Shown: positions 1-7,982, counted from the first letter of the stretch. The stretch: DNA of 12,164 nt from Clostridia bacterium (GCA_017469605.1 JAFUGB010000285.1:1-12164), one strand, 5' to 3'. Notes: a model not told the origin generated them from the letters alone. A program made the numbers and translations.

Positions 1-747
1 ATCTGGATGCTTTTCTCCTCTTTCAAGTTTGAAAGCCAGATCATGGGACAGCCAGAATTGCTTTTCCCCAGGCAATGGACAGTGGAAGGCTATCGCAGCC
101 TGCTGACCAAAATCCCCTTCTGGCGATTTATGCTCAACTCCTTCATTTTTGCCGGGAGCACCACGCTGTCCATGCTTGCTTTGGATTCCATGGCGGGATA
201 CGCCTTCGCAAAGCTTCCTTTCTGGGGCAGCAAAGCGCTGTTCATCGTCGTGCTCATTTCCATGATGATCCCATTCCAGATCACCATGATCCCCACCTAT
301 CTGCTGCTCAACGATATGCGCATCCTCAATACCTTCGCGGGCCTTATCCTGCCCAGGCTGACCAACGCCTTTGGCATATACTTTATGCGGCAGTCCTTTC
401 TTGGCGTTCCGAGCGATCTGCTGGACGCAGGACGGATAGACGGTCTCAGTGAATTTGGCATCTTTTGCCGCGTATCGCTGCCCGTGGTGCACTCCTCCCT
501 GTCCACGCTGGCGGTATTTCACTTTATGGCGGGCTGGAATGATTTTCTCTGGCCCATGCTGATGACCAACACGCAGGAAATGCAGACGCTTCCCGTGGGA
601 CTGGCCCTATTCCAAGGGGAACACGTCATGGAGCACGGCCCCATGTTCGCAGGCGCTGTGCTGTCCATCCTGCCCATTCTGATCGCCTTTTTGCTGGCAC
701 AGAAAACCTTCATTCAAGGCATCGCGCTAAGCGGAATCAAGGGATAA
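1..747 (+). CDS. Carbohydrate ABC transporter permease, MalG-type (5' end outside window)
   Basis: This is the inner-membrane permease subunit of a binding-protein-dependent sugar importer (CUT1/MalG-like, BPD_transp_1 domain). The frame is open from base 1, and the first codons read I-W-M-L-F-S-S-F-K, which matches the end of the first helix and the SFK motif of MalG proteins. The true start is therefore upstream, and the Met at base 7 is internal. The visible 248 residues contain about five hydrophobic helices (roughly 43-67, 77-98, 110-125, 166-185, 212-235). The ATPase-docking EAA loop lies at about 140-162, with LDAGRIDG for the usual EAA-x3-DG and ending in SLP. The C-terminus (GIALSGIKG) is typical of the family. 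It lies 15 bases before a glycosidase gene and so probably imports the oligosaccharide or glycoside handled by the next two enzymes. The substrate cannot be read from the sequence. Confidence 0.93.
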   Translation: MWMLFSSFKFESQIMGQPELLFPRQWTVEGYRSLLTKIPFWRFMLNSFIFAGSTTLSMLALDSMAGYAFAKLPFWGSKALFIVVLISMMIPFQITMIPTYLLLNDMRILNTFAGLILPRLTNAFGIYFMRQSFLGVPSDLLDAGRIDGLSEFGIFCRVSLPVVHSSLSTLAVFHFMAGWNDFLWPMLMTNTQEMQTLPVGLALFQGEHVMEHGPMFAGAVLSILPILIAFLLAQKTFIQGIALSGIKG

Positions 748-762
748 AGGAGGAGAGCTTTC

Positions 763-1959
763 ATGCTTTTCAACCGTTTTTACTGGGGCTTCGGTATTGA
801 AGACACATTTATTGCCGATCCCTATAAACCCACAGGCAAGGTTCTGGATGAATATGAGCTTACCGATCATTACAGGCTCTGGCGGCAGGATTTTGACCGC
901 ATCTCCCCCATCGGGCTGGACGCCGTGCGCTGGGGAATCCCCTGGTACCGCATACAGCCGGAAAAAAACGTATGGGATTGGTCCTTTTCCGATGAAGTGA
1001 TCCCCTACATCGTGGAAGAAAAAGGTCTGGAGCTTGTGCTTGATTTGATGCATTACGGCGTGCCGCGCTGGATGGAAAAGGCCTTTATCGATCCGGATTA
1101 TCCTGATTATGTGGCGGAATATACCCAGCGCGTCATTGACCGATACGGCAAATACCTGCGCTTTGCCACGCCGTTCAACGAGCCCCATACCGCCTGTGAG
1201 TTCTGCGGTCACATGGGCGTATGGCCGCCTTATCTTTCCGGGTATGAAGGTTATTTTTCCGTTTTGAAGGGCGTAGTCAAGGGGACGCAGCGGCAAACGC
1301 GTTTGCTGCAACAGGCAGGGATCGCCTGCGTTCAGGTAGAATGCTCGGGCGGCTCCTTTGCCGCAGAACCCGATCTGCAGGAAATGGCCGAATTTGAATG
1401 CACCCAGCAATTCATGTTCTTTGATTGCCTAACCGGCCAGGCCGAACGGCTGCAAAGCAGCCTGCCCCTGTTTGCCCGGTATGGGCTCACCGAGCGGGAT
1501 CTGCTTTCATTCCGGGATGAGCGCTGTGATATCGATATCATGGGCATCAACTTTTATCCGCAATTCTCCTATAAAGATCTGAAGCGGACGAAGGACGGCG
1601 GCTTGATCCATACAGATCATCTGCTATGGACGGACGCGCTGAAGGATAAGATCCTGGAACGGCATGCCCGTTACGGATGTCCCATGATGATCACCGAAAC
1701 CAGCGTGCGCGACAACCTGGAAATGAAAAAACGCTGGCTGAACGAGGCCAGCCGAACGGTATACGCCCTGTATCGGACGGGCGTGCCTGTATATGGCTTT
1801 TTCTGGTTTCCCATTATTGATATGTACGACTGGGAATACCGCGTTCAGGAGGGCCCGAAAGAGCAGTTCAAAGCTCGCTTCGGCTTTTTTGATCAGGAGC
1901 GGCGGCCAAATGAATGTGTGGAAATCTATCACAGCATAGTGAATGAGGTAAAAAAATGA
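763..1959 (+). CDS. Divergent family-1 glycoside hydrolase-like protein
   Basis: This is a predicted cytoplasmic retaining beta-glycosidase of the GH1 fold, 398 residues (classical GH1 enzymes are about 440-480) with no signal peptide. The acid/base motif TPFNEP places E140 as proton donor, and MMITETS places E312 as nucleophile. The strand-3 motif reads DLMHYGVPRW (H97) where classical members have TL-x-HWD-x-P. The C-terminal segment WFPIIDMYDWE (348-358) replaces the usual WSL-x-DNFEW. These variants resemble the atypical GH1-like clade sometimes found next to or fused with sugar-nucleotide reductase domains (recollection, not a search). The start is set by a strong AAGGAGG at 747-753, nine bases before the ATG and overlapping the permease stop. 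The gene overlaps the following GH2 gene by 4 bases (ATGA), indicating translational coupling. Both catalytic acids are present, so activity is likely, but the substrate is unknown. Confidence 0.8.
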   Translation: MLFNRFYWGFGIEDTFIADPYKPTGKVLDEYELTDHYRLWRQDFDRISPIGLDAVRWGIPWYRIQPEKNVWDWSFSDEVIPYIVEEKGLELVLDLMHYGVPRWMEKAFIDPDYPDYVAEYTQRVIDRYGKYLRFATPFNEPHTACEFCGHMGVWPPYLSGYEGYFSVLKGVVKGTQRQTRLLQQAGIACVQVECSGGSFAAEPDLQEMAEFECTQQFMFFDCLTGQAERLQSSLPLFARYGLTERDLLSFRDERCDIDIMGINFYPQFSYKDLKRTKDGGLIHTDHLLWTDALKDKILERHARYGCPMMITETSVRDNLEMKKRWLNEASRTVYALYRTGVPVYGFFWFPIIDMYDWEYRVQEGPKEQFKARFGFFDQERRPNECVEIYHSIVNEVKK

Positions 1960-3728
1960 GCGGCAGAAACTGTTACCCGCGGCCGGACTTTCAGCGGGAG
2001 ACCTGGCTCAGCCTGAACGGTCAATGGCAATTTGCTTTTGACGATGAGAACCGGGGATTGGACGCCCATTGGGAGCTTCAGCCTGAAAAATTCAATCTGC
2101 GCATTCAGGTCCCTTTTTGCTACCAGTGCAGCCAATCAGGCATCGGGGACAGCGCTTACCACCCCTATGTATGGTACAGAACTGAATTCACCGTCCCGCA
2201 AAGCTTTTTTGCAGAAGAAGGACAGCGCGTACTGCTGCGCTTTGGCGCGGTGGACTGGGCCTGCGAGCTGTGGCTGAACGGGTGCCGTATCGGAAGCCAT
2301 ACGGGCGGATACGCTCCCTTTGATATCGATATTACCAGCGCATTGAGCGCCCATGGCGAAAAGCAAACGCTTGTGCTCCGGGTGACGGATACAGACCGGT
2401 GCGACCACCCTAGGGGCAAACAGACCTGGCTCCGTAAACCGGACCGCTGCTGGTATACGCCGGTCTCCGGCATTTGGCAATCGGTTTGGCTGGAAAGCGT
2501 TCCGCCGCAGCATATTCGATTCTTCGCCATGATCCCGCGGCTTTCCGATTCAGCGCTGTCCTGCGCGCTGACGCTCAGCTCGCCCCCGACCGCTGACTGC
2601 ACGCTGTATATGGAAATCAGCTTTTCAGGCCGCGTCGTGCAATCTCTGTCGCTCCGTATCTCCCAAGCTTATACAGAATTTGCGGTGCCGATCCACGCGG
2701 AGGACAGCGTGGATGAGATTCATTACTGGTCGCCGGAGCATCCAAACCTATACGATGTGCATCTCCGCCTGCAGCAGCAATCCCTCAGCGACAATGTGCT
2801 CACATATTTTGGCATGCGCAGCATAGAAACAAAAAACGGCTGCGTGCTTCTGAACCATCGGCCCTTTTATCAGCGCTTGCTGCTGAACCAGGGGTATTAC
2901 GACGGCGGATTGCTGACGGCTGTAAACGATGACGATTACCGCGCTGATCTGCAAATGATCCGAGATATGGGCTTCAACGGAATCCGCATGCATCAGAAAA
3001 TGGAAGACCCGCTGCTGTATTACTGGGCTGACAGGCTGGGACTTGTTGTTTGGGCTGAGCTGCCCAGCTGCTATACCTTTTCTCAGGAAGCCATGGCGCA
3101 TACCGTGCGGCTGGCCACCGATTTCATCCGGCGCGATATCAACCACCCATCCATCATCTGCTGGGTGCCTTTCAACGAATCCTGGGGCGTGCGCAACATA
3201 TATGACCACGATGGCCAGCAGCAGTTTGCGCTAAGCCTGTATCACTGGATCAAGGCGCAGGATCCCTCCCGCTTGGTTTCCACCAACGATGGCTGGGAGC
3301 AGGTCACATCCGATCTGTGCTGCATCCATGATTATGCGGCGGACGGAAACGCTCTGACGGTCAAATGGGATGATTTTGATCGTCTGCTCGCCTCTGACGC
3401 CGCCGGAAGGATGCTTTACGCCAACGGCTTCCGCTATGAAGGCCAGCCGCTGATCCTTTCGGAATTTGGCGGTATCGCATACAAAGCATGCTTTTCCGAG
3501 GAAGATTGGGGGTATTCCCAGCGAGAAACAACGCAGGAGGCGTTTCTGTATCGTTTCCGCTCGCTGATGCAGTATATTGTCGCCCATCCCGCCATTCAGG
3601 GCTTCTGTTACACCCAGTTTACCGATGTAATGCAGGAAACCAACGGTTTGGCTTTCATGGACCGAACGCTCAAAATCAGCGCGGATATCATCCGGGGCAT
3701 ACTGAGCCCTGGTGAAGAATCGAAATAA
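1956..3728 (+). CDS. Glycoside hydrolase family 2 protein (beta-galactosidase/beta-glucuronidase-like)
   Basis: This is a predicted cytoplasmic retaining beta-glycosidase of 590 residues. The N-terminal jelly-roll sugar-binding domain (about 5-185) opens with the family pattern R-x-x-W-x-x-LNGQWQFAFD. An immunoglobulin-like domain follows (about 190-290), then a TIM barrel (about 295-585). The barrel carries DMGFNGIRMHQKMEDP, the acid/base motif VPFNESWG (E408) and the nucleophile motif LSEFGG (E503). The length is close to E. coli UidA, but I do not see the N-x-K glucuronate-binding motif of beta-glucuronidases. The corresponding region reads QFTDVMQETNGLAFMDR, so a glucuronidase call is not supported. 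The ATG overlaps the upstream stop by four bases and is preceded by GAGG at 1945-1948. Pairing with a GH1-like enzyme and an ABC permease suggests stepwise breakdown of an imported glycoside. The exact sugar is unknown. Confidence 0.88.
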   Translation: MSGRNCYPRPDFQRETWLSLNGQWQFAFDDENRGLDAHWELQPEKFNLRIQVPFCYQCSQSGIGDSAYHPYVWYRTEFTVPQSFFAEEGQRVLLRFGAVDWACELWLNGCRIGSHTGGYAPFDIDITSALSAHGEKQTLVLRVTDTDRCDHPRGKQTWLRKPDRCWYTPVSGIWQSVWLESVPPQHIRFFAMIPRLSDSALSCALTLSSPPTADCTLYMEISFSGRVVQSLSLRISQAYTEFAVPIHAEDSVDEIHYWSPEHPNLYDVHLRLQQQSLSDNVLTYFGMRSIETKNGCVLLNHRPFYQRLLLNQGYYDGGLLTAVNDDDYRADLQMIRDMGFNGIRMHQKMEDPLLYYWADRLGLVVWAELPSCYTFSQEAMAHTVRLATDFIRRDINHPSIICWVPFNESWGVRNIYDHDGQQQFALSLYHWIKAQDPSRLVSTNDGWEQVTSDLCCIHDYAADGNALTVKWDDFDRLLASDAAGRMLYANGFRYEGQPLILSEFGGIAYKACFSEEDWGYSQRETTQEAFLYRFRSLMQYIVAHPAIQGFCYTQFTDVMQETNGLAFMDRTLKISADIIRGILSPGEESK

Positions 3729-3752
3729 CAATATATAGCAGCCAGTATGATA

Positions 3753-3793
3753 AAAGAACACCATCTGCGACGCAAAGGCAGATGGTGTTCTTT
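3753..3793. terminator. Bidirectional intrinsic terminator between the GH2 gene and pgi
   Basis: AAAGAACACCATCTGC (3753-3768) and its exact reverse complement (3778-3793) form a 16-bp perfect stem with a nine-base loop. The outer A/T-rich ends give a run of U on either strand (TTCTTT forward, TTCTTTTAT reverse). It sits between two convergent genes, 24 bases after the GH2 stop and 17 bases after the pgi stop, and so can end both transcripts. Confidence 0.9.
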
Positions 3794-3810
3794 CTGTAAA
3801 CCGATAAGAA

Positions 3811-5394
3811 TCAAATATCCAGCAGATCGCTGTAGGCTTTGAGCGCTCCGTCGGTCTCATGGGCCAGTACGCGCTTGGCCAGCACCTTGCCCAGCTGAAC
3901 GCCCTCCTGGTCAAAGCTGTTCACATTCCAGATAAATCCCTGGAACATGACCTTATTTTCAAAGTGCGCCAGCAGCGCGCCCAGCGCTTCGGGCGTCAGC
4001 TCATCACCGATAATGATGCTGCTGGGACGGCCGCCCTCAAAGTTTTTATTGGGGTTTTCATCGTACTTGCCGCAGGCGAAGGCCATGATCTGGGCGGCCA
4101 CATTGGCGCACAGCTTTTGCTGGCTGGTGCTGCCCTGGATCTCCACATCCATACCCGCCTGATTGCGGCGGAAGCCCACGAACTGCAGCGGCACGATATC
4201 GGTGCCCTGGTGAAGCAGCTGATAGAAGCTATGCTGGCCATTGGTGCCGGGTTCACCGAAAATCACAGGCCCGGTCACATAATTGACAGGCTCGCCAAAG
4301 CGGTTGACAGACTTCCCGTTGCTCTCCATATCCAGCTGCTGCAGATGGGCCGGGAAACGGCTCAGCGCCTGGCTGTAAGGCAGGACGGCGGTGGCGGGAT
4401 AGCCCTGCACATTGCGTTCATATACCCCGATCAGCGCGTCCAGCAGATCGGGATTCCGGCGGATATCAGGGTTCCCGGCCAGGGCGTCCTCCTCGGCGGC
4501 GCCGTTCAGGAAACGGGCGAACACCTCGGGCCCGAAGGCCAGGCTCAGCACCACGCCGCCCACGCAGGAGGAGGAGGAGTAGCGACCGCCGATGTAATCA
4601 TCCATGAAGAAGGCGGCCAGATAATCGCTGCTCTTCGCCAAGGGCGAGGTTTCACTGGTAACGGCCAGCATATGCTTGCTGGCGTCCAAGCCGGCGTTCT
4701 TCAGCGCGTTCTTTACAAAGGATTCGTTGGTCAGCGTTTCCAACGTGGTGCCGGACTTGGAAACCAGCACAAACAGCGCGCGGGACACATCAATGCCCTT
4801 GAGTACGCTGGCGGCATCGTCGGGATCCACGTTGCTGATGAATTTGGCTTCCATTTTGAAGCAGCCGTTCTGCCTGGCCCAGTTTTCCAGCGCCAGGTAC
4901 ATGGCCCGGGGGCCCAGGTCGCTGCCGCCGATGCCGATCTGCACCACGGTGGTGAAGGGTTCGCCCTTGGCGTTGGTGATTTCGCCCCGATGCACGCGGT
5001 TGGCAAACTCGGCCGCCTTTTCCTGCTGGGAAACATAGAAAGCGCGTTTATCCACGCCGTCCGCCACAACGGCATCTCCCTGCTGGCCGCGGCACAGCTG
5101 ATGCAAAACCAGCCGCTTTTCCCCGGTATTGATCACTTCGCCATTATAGAGCGCCCGGTATTTTTCAATGAGCTGGGCCTCCTTAGCCAGTTCGGCCAAA
5201 GCCGACAGGATTTCATCATCCACCTGCTTGGCCGCGTAATTATACTGCATGCCCTGCGCCATGGGCGCGGCATACCGGGCCACGCGGCCGGCGCCGTTTT
5301 CACCGGCCATGACCTCCGGCAGGTTCACGCGGTTTTTGAGGGCGTTCAGCTTGCTGAAGCTGCTCAGCGTATCAAGATTCTTCCAGGAAATCAT
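3811..5394 (-). CDS. pgi: Glucose-6-phosphate isomerase
   Basis: This enzyme interconverts glucose 6-phosphate and fructose 6-phosphate in the cytoplasm (glycolysis and gluconeogenesis). The 527-residue protein has both SIS subdomains. VQIGIGGSDLG is at 151-161, the phosphate-binding SKSGTT at 212-217 and GGRYS at 269-273. The signature GEPGTNGQHSFYQLLHQG carries the base glutamate E381, and SFDQEGVQLGK carries the C-terminal catalytic lysine K503. I chose the ATG at 5394 because AAGGA lies eight bases upstream; the open frame extends 17 codons further to 5445 but without a ribosome site. The loop after HQG reads GFRRNQAG and lacks the ring-opening histidine of the E. coli/animal THNP or TQHP segment, so this looks like a different long PGI subfamily. 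It is convergent with the glycosidase operon and divergent from iorAB. Confidence 0.97.
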   Translation of the reverse strand: MISWKNLDTLSSFSKLNALKNRVNLPEVMAGENGAGRVARYAAPMAQGMQYNYAAKQVDDEILSALAELAKEAQLIEKYRALYNGEVINTGEKRLVLHQLCRGQQGDAVVADGVDKRAFYVSQQEKAAEFANRVHRGEITNAKGEPFTTVVQIGIGGSDLGPRAMYLALENWARQNGCFKMEAKFISNVDPDDAASVLKGIDVSRALFVLVSKSGTTLETLTNESFVKNALKNAGLDASKHMLAVTSETSPLAKSSDYLAAFFMDDYIGGRYSSSSCVGGVVLSLAFGPEVFARFLNGAAEEDALAGNPDIRRNPDLLDALIGVYERNVQGYPATAVLPYSQALSRFPAHLQQLDMESNGKSVNRFGEPVNYVTGPVIFGEPGTNGQHSFYQLLHQGTDIVPLQFVGFRRNQAGMDVEIQGSTSQQKLCANVAAQIMAFACGKYDENPNKNFEGGRPSSIIIGDELTPEALGALLAHFENKVMFQGFIWNVNSFDQEGVQLGKVLAKRVLAHETDGALKAYSDLLDI

Positions 5395-5402
5395 AGCGTA
5401 CT

Positions 5403-5407
5403 TCCTT
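5403..5407 (-). promoter_or_regulatory. Ribosome binding site that fixes the pgi start
   Basis: On the minus strand AAGGA lies eight bases before the ATG at 5394. The longer in-frame start at 5445 has no comparable site, so the shorter 527-residue product is preferred. Confidence 0.7.
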
Positions 5408-5431
5408 TCTGCTCTACAAATTATCAGAATG

Positions 5432-5443
5432 GCGGCATGCCGC
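5432..5443. promoter_or_regulatory. Perfect 12-bp palindrome in the pgi leader (possible operator)
   Basis: GCGGCATGCCGC is a perfect GC-rich palindrome in an otherwise A/T-rich intergenic region. It falls about 10-21 bases downstream of the predicted pgi transcription start, a position where a dimeric repressor could block initiation or elongation. No known regulator consensus is recognised, and a chance palindrome is possible. Confidence 0.3.
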
Positions 5444-5459
5444 ATATCTTCATATTTAT

Positions 5460-5488
5460 ATTATATAGCAAAATATTTTCCAGCGCAA
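5460..5488 (-). promoter_or_regulatory. Promoter for pgi
   Basis: The minus strand shows a perfect TATAAT -10 box (5460-5465), a 17-base spacer and a weaker TTGCGC -35 (5483-5488). Transcription would start near 5453 and give a leader of about 58 bases. No competing promoter of similar quality lies closer to the gene. Confidence 0.65.
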
Positions 5489-5560
5489 CAGGATTCAGGC
5501 CAAATCGTCCTCTTTTTCCCATATAATACAAAAAATAGACTTTCTTTTTCCGTTTGCGTT

Positions 5561-5569
5561 TGCTATACT
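5561..5569 (+). promoter_or_regulatory. Extended -10 promoter for iorAB
   Basis: TGCTATACT matches the extended -10 form TG-N-TATAAT with one mismatch. The start would be near 5576, giving a leader of about 38 bases before iorA. No good -35 hexamer is visible at 16-18 bases upstream, which is compatible with extended -10 promoters. It faces away from the pgi promoter about 100 bases to the left. Confidence 0.6.
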
Positions 5570-5613
5570 GTATTTTAGCGAATTATGCTATTTCATGCAG
5601 GAGTGTGCGATAT

Positions 5614-7332
5614 ATGAAAAAGCTGATGTTGGGCAACGAAGCCGTGGCGCGCGGCGCGTATGAAGCCGGCGTGCGGGTGGTTTCCAGCTATCCCGGGACC
5701 CCCAGCACCGAGATCACCGAATTCTCGGCAGCCTATAAAGAAATCAATTGCGAATGGGCCCCCAATGAAAAGGTGGCTGTGGAAACAGCCTTTGGCGCGG
5801 CCATGTGCGGCGTGCGGGCCATGAGCTGCATGAAGCATGTGGGCCTGAACGTGGCGGCTGATCCGCTGTATACCGCCGCTTATACCGGCGTCAACGGCGG
5901 CCTGGTGCTTTGCGTGGCCGACGATCCCTTTATGCATTCCAGCCAGAATGAGCAGGATACCCGCTTCATTGCCCGGGCTGCCCATGTGCCGGTGATCGAG
6001 CCCGCGGACAGCCAGGAATGCAAGGATTTTATCCGGCGAGCCTTTGAAATCAGCGAGCGGTACGACACGCCGGTCATACTCCGCCTTACCACCCGGCTGG
6101 CCCATCAGCGCTCCCCGGTAGAAACAGCCGAGCGCCAGGAACAGCCGGTGAAGCCCTATGAAAAGAACATCATGAAAAACGTGATGATGCCCGGCATGGC
6201 CCGAAAACGCCATGTTTATGTGGAAAGCCGTGAAGCGCAGATGGAAAAGGACGCCGCCGCCCTGGGGCTCAACCGGCTGGAAATGCGCGGCCGCGCTCTG
6301 GGCGTGGTCTGCGCGGGCGTGGTGTATCAGTATGTGCGCGAGGCGCTGCCTGAAGCCAGCGTTTTAAAGCTGGGCCTGAGCTATCCCATGGACAAGGCCG
6401 CCATCCGGGATTTTGCCGCCCAGGTGGACCGGCTGATTGTGATTGAAGAGCTGGAAGGCATCATGGAGCAGGAGATTGCCGCCATGGGGATCGCCGTGGA
6501 GGGCAAAAAATACACCGGCCGCCAGGGCGAGCTGAGCGTACAGCGCATCCGCGAAGCCTTTGGCGGGGAAAAGGCCCCCGAGGAGCCCGCGCTGCCCGCC
6601 CGTCCCCCGGTGCTGTGCCCCGGCTGTCCCCACCGGGCCACATTCCACGTGCTCAAGAAGCTCAAGCTGCATGTTTTTGGCGATATCGGCTGCTATACGC
6701 TGTGCGCCCTGCCCCCCATTGACAGCCTGGAAAGCGCGCTGTGCATGGGTGCGTCCATTGGCATGGCCGTGGGCGCCGAAAAGGCCCGGGGCCGGGATTT
6801 TGCCCGGCAGAGCGTAGCCGTGCTGGGCGACAGCACCTTCGTCCACAGCGGCATCACCGGCCTGGTGAACGCGGTATATGACCGCTCCAATATCACCGTG
6901 GTGATCCTGGACAACCGCATCACCGGCATGACGGGCCATCAGCAGAACCCTGCCACCGGCTTTGACATTTACAACCAGCCCGCGCCCCAGCTGAACCTGG
7001 AGGGCCTTTGTGAAAGCATCGGCGCCCATGTGGTGATTGAAAACCCCATGGATATGGACGCACTGGAAAAAGTCATCAAGGAAGAGCTGAACCGGGACGG
7101 CGTATCGGTGATCATCGCGCGCTATCCTTGCGCTTTGCTGGATAAGCGCCGTCCCATCCCCGCCAGAGTAACAGGATGCCGCAACTGCGGCGCCTGCATG
7201 GGCCTGGGCTGCCCTGCCATTGAGCGCGATGCCGGCGGCGTGCATATCAACGCCGCGCTCTGCAACGGCTGCGGCCTGTGCGTAAGCCAATGCCACTTTG
7301 GCGCGATTTCCTGCGGAGGTGACCGGACATGA
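5614..7332 (+). CDS. iorA: Indolepyruvate:ferredoxin oxidoreductase, alpha subunit
   Basis: This is the catalytic subunit of the enzyme that oxidatively decarboxylates indolepyruvate and related aryl-pyruvates to acyl-CoA, reducing ferredoxin. It is a cytoplasmic, oxygen-sensitive enzyme of anaerobes. The 572 residues run in the expected order. First is the pyrimidine-binding domain with SSYPGTPSTEI (24-34), then a middle domain, then CPGCPH (335-340). The thiamine-diphosphate/Mg motif follows, from GDSTFVHSG (405-413) to DN (433-434). Two C-terminal [4Fe-4S] motifs close the protein: C522/C525/C528/C533, with an unusual extra residue before the last Cys, and C550/C553/C556/C560. The ATG at 5614 has AGGAG at 5599-5603; the open frame to 5554 has no ribosome site and overlaps the promoter. 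It overlaps iorB by four bases. Confidence 0.96.
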   Translation: MKKLMLGNEAVARGAYEAGVRVVSSYPGTPSTEITEFSAAYKEINCEWAPNEKVAVETAFGAAMCGVRAMSCMKHVGLNVAADPLYTAAYTGVNGGLVLCVADDPFMHSSQNEQDTRFIARAAHVPVIEPADSQECKDFIRRAFEISERYDTPVILRLTTRLAHQRSPVETAERQEQPVKPYEKNIMKNVMMPGMARKRHVYVESREAQMEKDAAALGLNRLEMRGRALGVVCAGVVYQYVREALPEASVLKLGLSYPMDKAAIRDFAAQVDRLIVIEELEGIMEQEIAAMGIAVEGKKYTGRQGELSVQRIREAFGGEKAPEEPALPARPPVLCPGCPHRATFHVLKKLKLHVFGDIGCYTLCALPPIDSLESALCMGASIGMAVGAEKARGRDFARQSVAVLGDSTFVHSGITGLVNAVYDRSNITVVILDNRITGMTGHQQNPATGFDIYNQPAPQLNLEGLCESIGAHVVIENPMDMDALEKVIKEELNRDGVSVIIARYPCALLDKRRPIPARVTGCRNCGACMGLGCPAIERDAGGVHINAALCNGCGLCVSQCHFGAISCGGDRT

Positions 7333-7901
7333 AAAAGGATATTATCATTGTAGGCGTGGGGGGGCAGGGCATCCTGCTGACCAGCAAAATTTTGGGCTAC
7401 CTGTCCCTGCGGATGGGCGACGACGTAAAGGTCAGCGAGGTGCACGGCATGAGCCAGCGCGGCGGCAGCGTGATCACCCACGTGCGCATCGGGCAGGATG
7501 TGGCCTCTCCCCTGATCACCCCCGGCGAGGCCGATCTGGTGATCGCCTTTGAGTGGCTGGAAGCGCTGCGGGCAGAATTCTATCTGAAAAAGGAGGGCGC
7601 CATGATCGCCAATACACGGCGCATGCTGCCCATGCCCGTCATTATGGGCAAAGCGGCCTACCCCGAGCAGGAGATCACCGGCCGCCCGCTGTTTGCCCTG
7701 GACGCGCAACGGATTGCCGAGGAATGCGGCAGCGTGCGGGCAGTAAACATTGTGCTGCTGGGCGTCATGTCCACGCTCACCGAATGGCCGCGGGATGCCT
7801 ACGAAGCCGCCATCGCCGCCAACGTAAAGCCCGCCACCCTGGATGTCAATCTGGCCGCTTTCAAGGCCGGATGCCAGGCCGGGGATTCCCTGCGCGGCTG
7901 A
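7329..7901 (+). CDS. iorB: Indolepyruvate:ferredoxin oxidoreductase, beta subunit
   Basis: This is the gamma-domain (POR/KOR gamma-type) partner subunit of IorA, 190 residues, completing the aryl-pyruvate oxidoreductase. It opens with the nucleotide/CoA-binding-like IIIVGVGGQGILL (G9 to G14). The family signature SEVHGMSQRGGSV follows at 36-48. The ATG overlaps the iorA stop as ATGA, and GGAGGTGA just before it is a strong ribosome site inside the iorA 3' end, so the two subunits should be made in equal amounts. The short 81-base gap to alr contains a new promoter and no clear terminator, so some readthrough into alr is possible. The usual neighbour, a phenylacetate-CoA ligase that would make ATP from the aryl-acyl-CoA, is not in this window. 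Confidence 0.95.
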   Translation: MKKDIIIVGVGGQGILLTSKILGYLSLRMGDDVKVSEVHGMSQRGGSVITHVRIGQDVASPLITPGEADLVIAFEWLEALRAEFYLKKEGAMIANTRRMLPMPVIMGKAAYPEQEITGRPLFALDAQRIAEECGSVRAVNIVLLGVMSTLTEWPRDAYEAAIAANVKPATLDVNLAAFKAGCQAGDSLRG

Positions 7902-7944
7902 GGCAATATTTTAGCGCGCTGTAATGGTATTTTGCATGCGTCTG

Positions 7945-7953
7945 TGCTATAAT
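7945..7953 (+). promoter_or_regulatory. Extended -10 promoter for the alr cluster
   Basis: TGCTATAAT is a perfect extended -10 element (TG-N-TATAAT) 30 bases before the alr start. No convincing -35 is present at normal spacing; a TTGCAT lies only ten bases upstream, which is too close. Transcription would begin near 7960, giving a short leader that carries AGGAGG (7969-7974). Confidence 0.65.
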
Positions 7954-7982
7954 AAAGCCAGGAACTTCAGGAGGCTGACAGC

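Noticed and set aside
3859..5526. Plus-strand open frame of 555 codons opposite pgi
   Set aside because: It is a mirror frame of a clear pgi gene: low-complexity Ala/Gly/His/Gln composition, no family motif and no ribosome site. GC-rich codon use opposite a long gene explains it.
5554..5613. Longer iorA start at 5554
   Set aside because: It would overlap the -10 promoter and has no ribosome site; the ATG at 5614 has AGGAG and begins with the conserved family N-terminus.
6364..7296. Minus-strand open frame of 310 codons opposite iorA
   Set aside because: It runs through the iorA thiamine and iron-sulphur coding regions, has no recognisable motif and no promoter or ribosome site.
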